A stretch of 64,000 nucleotides of DNA from UBA7236 sp964463165 (GTDB taxonomy: Bacteria; Bacteroidota; Bacteroidia; Chitinophagales; BACL12): the NCBI GenBank assembly GCA_964463165.1, contig CAYXBK010000007.1:119045-183044 (forward strand), given 5' to 3'. The translations under genes were made by a program, and so were the position numbers. Shown in pieces: positions 60,410 through 64,000 of this stretch. Below the pieces are notes generated by a model. That model ran no database searches, was not told the DNA's origin, and worked only from the letters and a program-made list of their open reading frames with translations. Position 1 is the first letter of the stretch; every line of letters starts with the position of its first letter.

Positions 60410-61132
60410 TTATTCCATATGGATGCCTAATTTTTTACATGCAGTTTCCGAAGCTTTTTGTTCTGCACGTTTTTTACTGTAGTCGATATCTTCCGAAATT
60501 AATTCCGAATTAATAAATAATCCCATTTTATACATTTTCTTTCCTTTCACTTCCGTTTCTTCTATCATGTCAAATTTTGCTTCCTTCCCGTTTTTTTGCG
60601 CCCATTCAATGATCTTGCTTTTAAAATTATACACGACACTTTCAAGATCATTCACATCGTAATGCGGAACCAGAATTTTATTCATGAAAAAATTGCAGGC
60701 ATCATCATATCCGTTGTCTACATAAATTGCACCCACCAATGCTTCAAGTGCGTTGCCGAGCACATTGCTTTTTGTAAGATCCGTACCGCCTTTTCTGATC
60801 TGCATTAATTCGCTCAAACCGATCTTTAATGCAACACGGTTCAATTGTTCGCGGCTCACAATTTTACTCCGCATTTCTGTTAAAAAGCCTTCACTTTTAT
60901 ACGGGTATTTTCTGAATAAAAAATCTGCAATTACCAGATCGATCACTGCATCTCCAAGTAATTCGAGACGCTCATTATTTGCATGTACGGAATTGTGAAT
61001 CGAGCTATGCTGAAAAGCGAGTTTATATACGGAATAATTTTTCGGTGCAGCACCTGTTATATGCTGCAGTTTCCGGCAAAATTCTTTTTCCGGACCAAAA
61101 TAACAATTATAAATTCTGCGTAAACTTATCAA
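60410..61132 (-). CDS. rnc: Ribonuclease III
   Basis: 240 aa. Cleaves double-stranded RNA in rRNA and mRNA processing. The signature NERLELLGDAVIDLVIADFLF (about 50-70) carries the catalytic Asp/Glu; a second acidic box (ALEALVGAIYVDNG) follows, and a C-terminal dsRNA-binding domain (KSKIIEWAQKNG ... AEQKASETACKKLG) is complete. It begins with no gap at the fabF stop; the operon is acpP-fabF-rnc. Confidence 0.96.
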   Translation of the reverse strand: MISLRRIYNCYFGPEKEFCRKLQHITGAAPKNYSVYKLAFQHSSIHNSVHANNERLELLGDAVIDLVIADFLFRKYPYKSEGFLTEMRSKIVSREQLNRVALKIGLSELMQIRKGGTDLTKSNVLGNALEALVGAIYVDNGYDDACNFFMNKILVPHYDVNDLESVVYNFKSKIIEWAQKNGKEAKFDMIEETEVKGKKMYKMGLFINSELISEDIDYSKKRAEQKASETACKKLGIHME

Positions 61133-62386
61133 TCAATTGCTCAACTTTTTAAAAATTACCGATGCGTTATGACCGCCAAAGCCAAACGTATTGCTTAAAA
61201 CGGCAGTTAGTTCACGGGTTTGTGCTTTATTAAAAGTTAAGTTGAGTTTCGGATCAAACACAGGGTCGTCGGTAAAGTGATTGATTGTGGGTGGGATAAT
61301 ACCGGTTCTTAATGCCATGATACTGGCAATTGCTTCAATTGCGCCTGCTGCACCGAGAAGATGGCCGGTCATTGATTTTGTAGAACTGATATTCATTTTG
61401 TAGGCATCTTCCCCGAAAATAGCCTGAATTGCTTTTATTTCCTGCGGATCGCCGATCGGCGTTGATGTGCCATGTACATTGATATACTGGAGGTCGCCGG
61501 TTTGCATACCTGCATCACGCAGTGCATCTTTCATTACCAGTTGCGCTCCGAGGCCGTCGGGATGGGGTGCCGTCATATGATATGCATCGGCGCTCATGCC
61601 TCCGCCCATATATTCGGCATAAATTGTTGCACCTCTTTTAATGGCGTGCTCATATTCTTCAAGAATGATTGCACCGGCACCTTCTCCAAGCACAAAACCA
61701 TCGCGGTCGAGGTCAAATGGGCGGGATGCCGTTTGCGGGGATTCATTCCGTTCGCTCAGTGCCTTCATTGCGTTAAACCCGCCAACACCGGCAGCTGTAA
61801 CTGCAGCTTCCGATCCGCCGGCAACAACAAGGTCGGCTCTACCCATCCGGATAATGTCACCGGCTACAATAAGAGCGTGTGTGGATGAAGCACAGGCAGA
61901 TACCGTTGCGAAGTTCGGACCCCTGAACCCATAACGGATGGAGATCATACCCGCAGCAATATCGCTGATCATCTTTGGAATAAAGAAAGGATTAAAACGA
62001 GGCGTGCCGTCTCCCTTGGCAAAGGCGGAAACTTCTTCTTCAAAAGTTTTTAACCCGCCGATTCCGGAAGCCCAGATAACACCTACACGATCCACATCGA
62101 CCGACTCTGCTGTTATAGAAGCATTGTTCACCGCTTCCTCTACCGCAGCCATTGCATAATGAAGATAGGGGTCTTGCCGCCTGACTTCCTTTTTTTCAAT
62201 TACTGAGGTGGGATCGAAGTTTTTTACTTCACATGCAAAGCGGGTTTTGAACTTGGAAGCGTCAAAACGGGTGATAAAATCAGCGCCGCTTTTTCCAGCT
62301 ACAAGCCCATCCCAATACTCCTGAACAGAGTTGCCCAGGGGAGTTAAGGCTCCAAGTCCGGTTACTACAACTCGTTTTAATGCCAT
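61133..62386 (-). CDS. fabF: 3-oxoacyl-[acyl-carrier-protein] synthase II
   Basis: 417 aa. Condenses acyl-ACP with malonyl-ACP. The triad Cys (VSACASSTHA), His (NVHGTSTPIGD) and His (MTGHLLGAAG) is intact, with VVVTGLGALTPLGN at the start and FGFGGHNASVIFK at the end. It lies 11 bases after acpP and directly before rnc. Confidence 0.97.
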   Translation of the reverse strand: MALKRVVVTGLGALTPLGNSVQEYWDGLVAGKSGADFITRFDASKFKTRFACEVKNFDPTSVIEKKEVRRQDPYLHYAMAAVEEAVNNASITAESVDVDRVGVIWASGIGGLKTFEEEVSAFAKGDGTPRFNPFFIPKMISDIAAGMISIRYGFRGPNFATVSACASSTHALIVAGDIIRMGRADLVVAGGSEAAVTAAGVGGFNAMKALSERNESPQTASRPFDLDRDGFVLGEGAGAIILEEYEHAIKRGATIYAEYMGGGMSADAYHMTAPHPDGLGAQLVMKDALRDAGMQTGDLQYINVHGTSTPIGDPQEIKAIQAIFGEDAYKMNISSTKSMTGHLLGAAGAIEAIASIMALRTGIIPPTINHFTDDPVFDPKLNLTFNKAQTRELTAVLSNTFGFGGHNASVIFKKLSN

Positions 62387-62397
62387 TAACGAAAGTC

Positions 62398-62634
62398 TTA
62401 CTTAACGTGTTCTTCCAGGTAAGCTATCGCATCGCCTACTGTAGTGATGCCTTCGGCCTGCTCATCAGGGATTGAAATGTTGAATTCCTTCTCAAATTCC
62501 ATGATCAGTTCAACAGTATCTAATGAGTCAGCGCCTAAATCATTTGTAAAGCTGGCTTCAGGAACGACTTCGCTCTCATCTACGCCTAACTTGTCAATTA
62601 TGATCTTTTTTACTTTTTCTGCAATTTCTGACAT
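62398..62634 (-). CDS. acpP: Acyl carrier protein
   Basis: 78 aa from the ATG at 62634; a TTG ten codons upstream overlaps the promoter box and was rejected. The phosphopantetheine site is Ser in the conserved DLGADSLDTVELIMEFE. Starts SEIAEKVKKIIIDKLGVDES and ends AIAYLEEHVK, as usual. Carries fatty-acyl chains for fabF, whose gene follows by 11 bases. Confidence 0.97.
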   Translation of the reverse strand: MSEIAEKVKKIIIDKLGVDESEVVPEASFTNDLGADSLDTVELIMEFEKEFNISIPDEQAEGITTVGDAIAYLEEHVK

Positions 62635-62661
62635 TTGAAAAAATTTTGGTTTATGAAAGTG

Positions 62662-62694
62662 CAAAGATAAGTGTACGCGGCCGGATTGTGCAAG
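62662..62694 (-). promoter_or_regulatory. acpP promoter
   Basis: On the minus strand, CTTG (62691-62694) lies 21 bases upstream of TATCTTTG (62662-62669), a good match to the Bacteroidota consensus. The ATG is 27 bases further downstream. Confidence 0.65.
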
Positions 62695-62720
62695 TTTAAA
62701 TCATTATAGCCATCTGTTGT

Positions 62721-62728
62721 TACCTTTG
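62721..62728 (+). promoter_or_regulatory. -7 element of the IPExxxVDY gene
   Basis: TACCTTTG matches TAnnTTTG and lies 14 bases before the GTG start at 62743. It is divergent from the acpP promoter, 51 bases away. Confidence 0.5.
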
Positions 62729-62742
62729 AGTGCATATCCGAC

Positions 62743-63174
62743 GTGACTAAAACAAGGCTTAAAATTGATTTCGACTTTGATTTTACCCTCATTGGTATCG
62801 TTACACCATTGCAGGATTACAGGATGGCCTGGTTCTTAAACAATATATTGCACAAAGCGTTGAAGAAAACCGAAGATCATTTATTGAAGGATGATAAAAA
62901 CAGAAGAGTAATGAGTTTTTCAAAATATTATTATGAAGAAGCAATTACCAAAACTGCATTTTACCTTCTTGAAAACAAACATGAGATAGATTGCCTGTTG
63001 CCGGAAATGAAAGAACTCGATTATCTGCTGATGATTAACGGTGATTATTATAAATCACGCAAATCTGAAATCGTAAAAAAAATACGTTCACTCGATGAAG
63101 TGCAAACAGCAGTGATCCTGAAACCATCCGAAATAAAATCAAAAAACAACCTGATCATGGAAAATGGTCAATAA
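62743..63174 (+). CDS. IPExxxVDY-family protein
   Basis: 143 aa from a GTG start. The start KTRLKIDFDFDFTLIGIVTPLQDYRMAWFLNN and the paired DYLLMINGD segment are characteristic of this phylum-specific family of unknown function, normally found between acpP-fabF-rnc and pyk as here. No membrane segment; cytoplasmic. Eight bases separate it from pyk, so both are likely cotranscribed. Confidence 0.85.
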   Translation: MTKTRLKIDFDFDFTLIGIVTPLQDYRMAWFLNNILHKALKKTEDHLLKDDKNRRVMSFSKYYYEEAITKTAFYLLENKHEIDCLLPEMKELDYLLMINGDYYKSRKSEIVKKIRSLDEVQTAVILKPSEIKSKNNLIMENGQ

Positions 63175-63182
63175 AATGTAAA

Positions 63183-63968
63183 ATGAGAAGAGGAAATAAT
63201 AAAACAAAAATTATTGCAACACTCGGGCCTGCGAGTAATTCACCTGCAATGATCAGAAATCTGATAACAGCAGGCGTGGATGTTTTCAGATTGAATTTTT
63301 CGCATGGCACACATCAGCAGCATGCCGAATCAATTTTGAAAATAAAAGCTGCCAACGAAGAACTTGAGACACATGTGAGCATCCTTGCCGATCTGCAGGG
63401 CCCGAAAATCAGATTGGGAGAAGTTGAAGAAAATGTTTTTTTGAAAGATGGTGATTTATTTGAAATTACAACCCAACCGTTGATCGGAAATAGTACAAGA
63501 GCATATATCACGTATCAGAATTTTCCCAAAGACGTTCAGAAAGGCGAAGTGATTTTAATTGATGACGGAAGAATTGAATTAAAGATCATTGAAACGAATC
63601 ATAAGGATTCAGTAAAAACAAAAGTGATTTTCGGCGGAAAAATTTCTTCCAATAAAGGCGTGAATTTACCCGATACGAAAGTATCAATTCCTTCACTTAC
63701 CGAAAAAGATCATGAAGATCTGTTGTTTGCATTGGAACACGGTGCAAACTGGGTTGCTTTATCATTTGTCAGAACTGCGGAAGATATCACGCATTTAAAA
63801 AATATAATCCGCCATCATGGCAATCATGCGAAAGTGATCGCAAAAATTGAAAAACCTGAAGCACTGAAAAATATTGATGATATCATCGAACAAACAGATG
63901 CGATTATGGTGGCCCGCGGCGACCTCGGTGATGAAATGCCGGTTGAAAATGTACCTTTTATTCAATAA
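63183..63968 (+). pseudogene. pyk: Pyruvate kinase reading frame interrupted by an in-frame stop (3' end outside window)
   Basis: The first 261 residues are a normal pyruvate kinase N-terminus: TKIIATLGPASNSPAMIRNL, the LNFSHGTH loop, ILADLQGPKIRLGE, IDDGRIELK, and the catalytic IAKIEKPEALKNIDDII with MVARGDLGDEMP. At 63966-63968 a TAA stands where a lysine codon is expected. The same frame continues as DLCRKCVESA to base 64000, matching the usual RKC-type helix at the expected spacing, so the break is a substitution and not a frameshift. Either a nonsense mutation, an assembly error, or the sequence is truncated. Full-length enzymes are about 475 aa. Confidence 0.8.
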
Positions 63969-64000
63969 GATTTATGCAGGAAATGCGTCGAAAGTGCAAC

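Noticed and set aside
62635..62664. TTG start ten codons upstream in acpP
   Set aside because: It overlaps the promoter box; the 78-aa form is the normal carrier-protein size.
63969..64000. Frameshift as the cause of the pyk break (another frame reads RRKCN)
   Set aside because: That frame would need 11 extra bases between the IQ and RKC positions, while the original frame gives RKC at the exact expected distance.

Overview
The window is chromosomal DNA from a member of the Bacteroidota, probably a Chitinophagales- or Sphingobacteriales-like environmental lineage (the family cannot be fixed by eye). Evidence: type IX secretion (T9SS) sorting domains of types A and B, a DUF4270 lipoprotein, a DUF6089-uppS-bamA-ompH-ompH cluster, an acpP-fabF-rnc operon divergent from an IPExxxVDY gene and pyk, a short NuoG, and many promoters with the Bacteroidota -7 element TAnnTTTG. 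No tRNA, rRNA, CRISPR array, transposase or prophage was seen.

Layout. 1-525: 3' end of metF. 526-7077: three tandem seven-repeat secreted proteins with T9SS tails, surrounded by palindromes and short tandem repeats. 7076-7963: an ECF sigma factor and a small putative anti-sigma protein, divergent from uvrA-mscS (8136-11838). 11951-18808: envelope genes, including a methionine-rich lipoprotein behind a strong hairpin, a T9SS-tagged intradiol dioxygenase, a PAP2 protein and a gliding-type (type B) surface protein. 18822-22742: a membrane protein, ferritin, a 51-aa lipoprotein, a glycosyltransferase and murI. 22844-28245: outer-membrane assembly and undecaprenyl synthesis. 29550-37926: nuoGHIJKLMN (complex I without nuoA-F). 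37977-41948: acyl-CoA dehydrogenase and the panC-panD-flippase-like-rfaE2 operon. 42155-47560: starch-synthase-like protein, DUF4270, glmS, DEAD-box helicase.

47564-54459 looks like an accessory segment. A compact minus-strand operon encodes a cytoplasmic subtilase-like protease, a 106-aa orphan, a TPR sensor kinase and a NarL-type regulator; next to it lie a coiled-coil/beta-barrel envelope protein and a small DUF4177-like protein. This operon is the best candidate for an undescribed system. 54587-60360: superoxide dismutase, tadA, a TolC/adaptor efflux pair lacking its permease, ExbD and TonB. 60410-63968: rnc, fabF, acpP, IPExxxVDY, and a pyk reading frame broken by an in-frame stop.

Across the window, intergenic DNA carries several families of 7-8-nt tandem repeats and REP-like palindromes that sit against, or contribute, start and stop codons. 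One such array is embedded in frame in uvrA, and another supplies the GTG start of nuoL. The other recurrent theme is TAnnTTTG promoters only 3-14 nt from the start codon, implying leaderless or very short-leader mRNAs.
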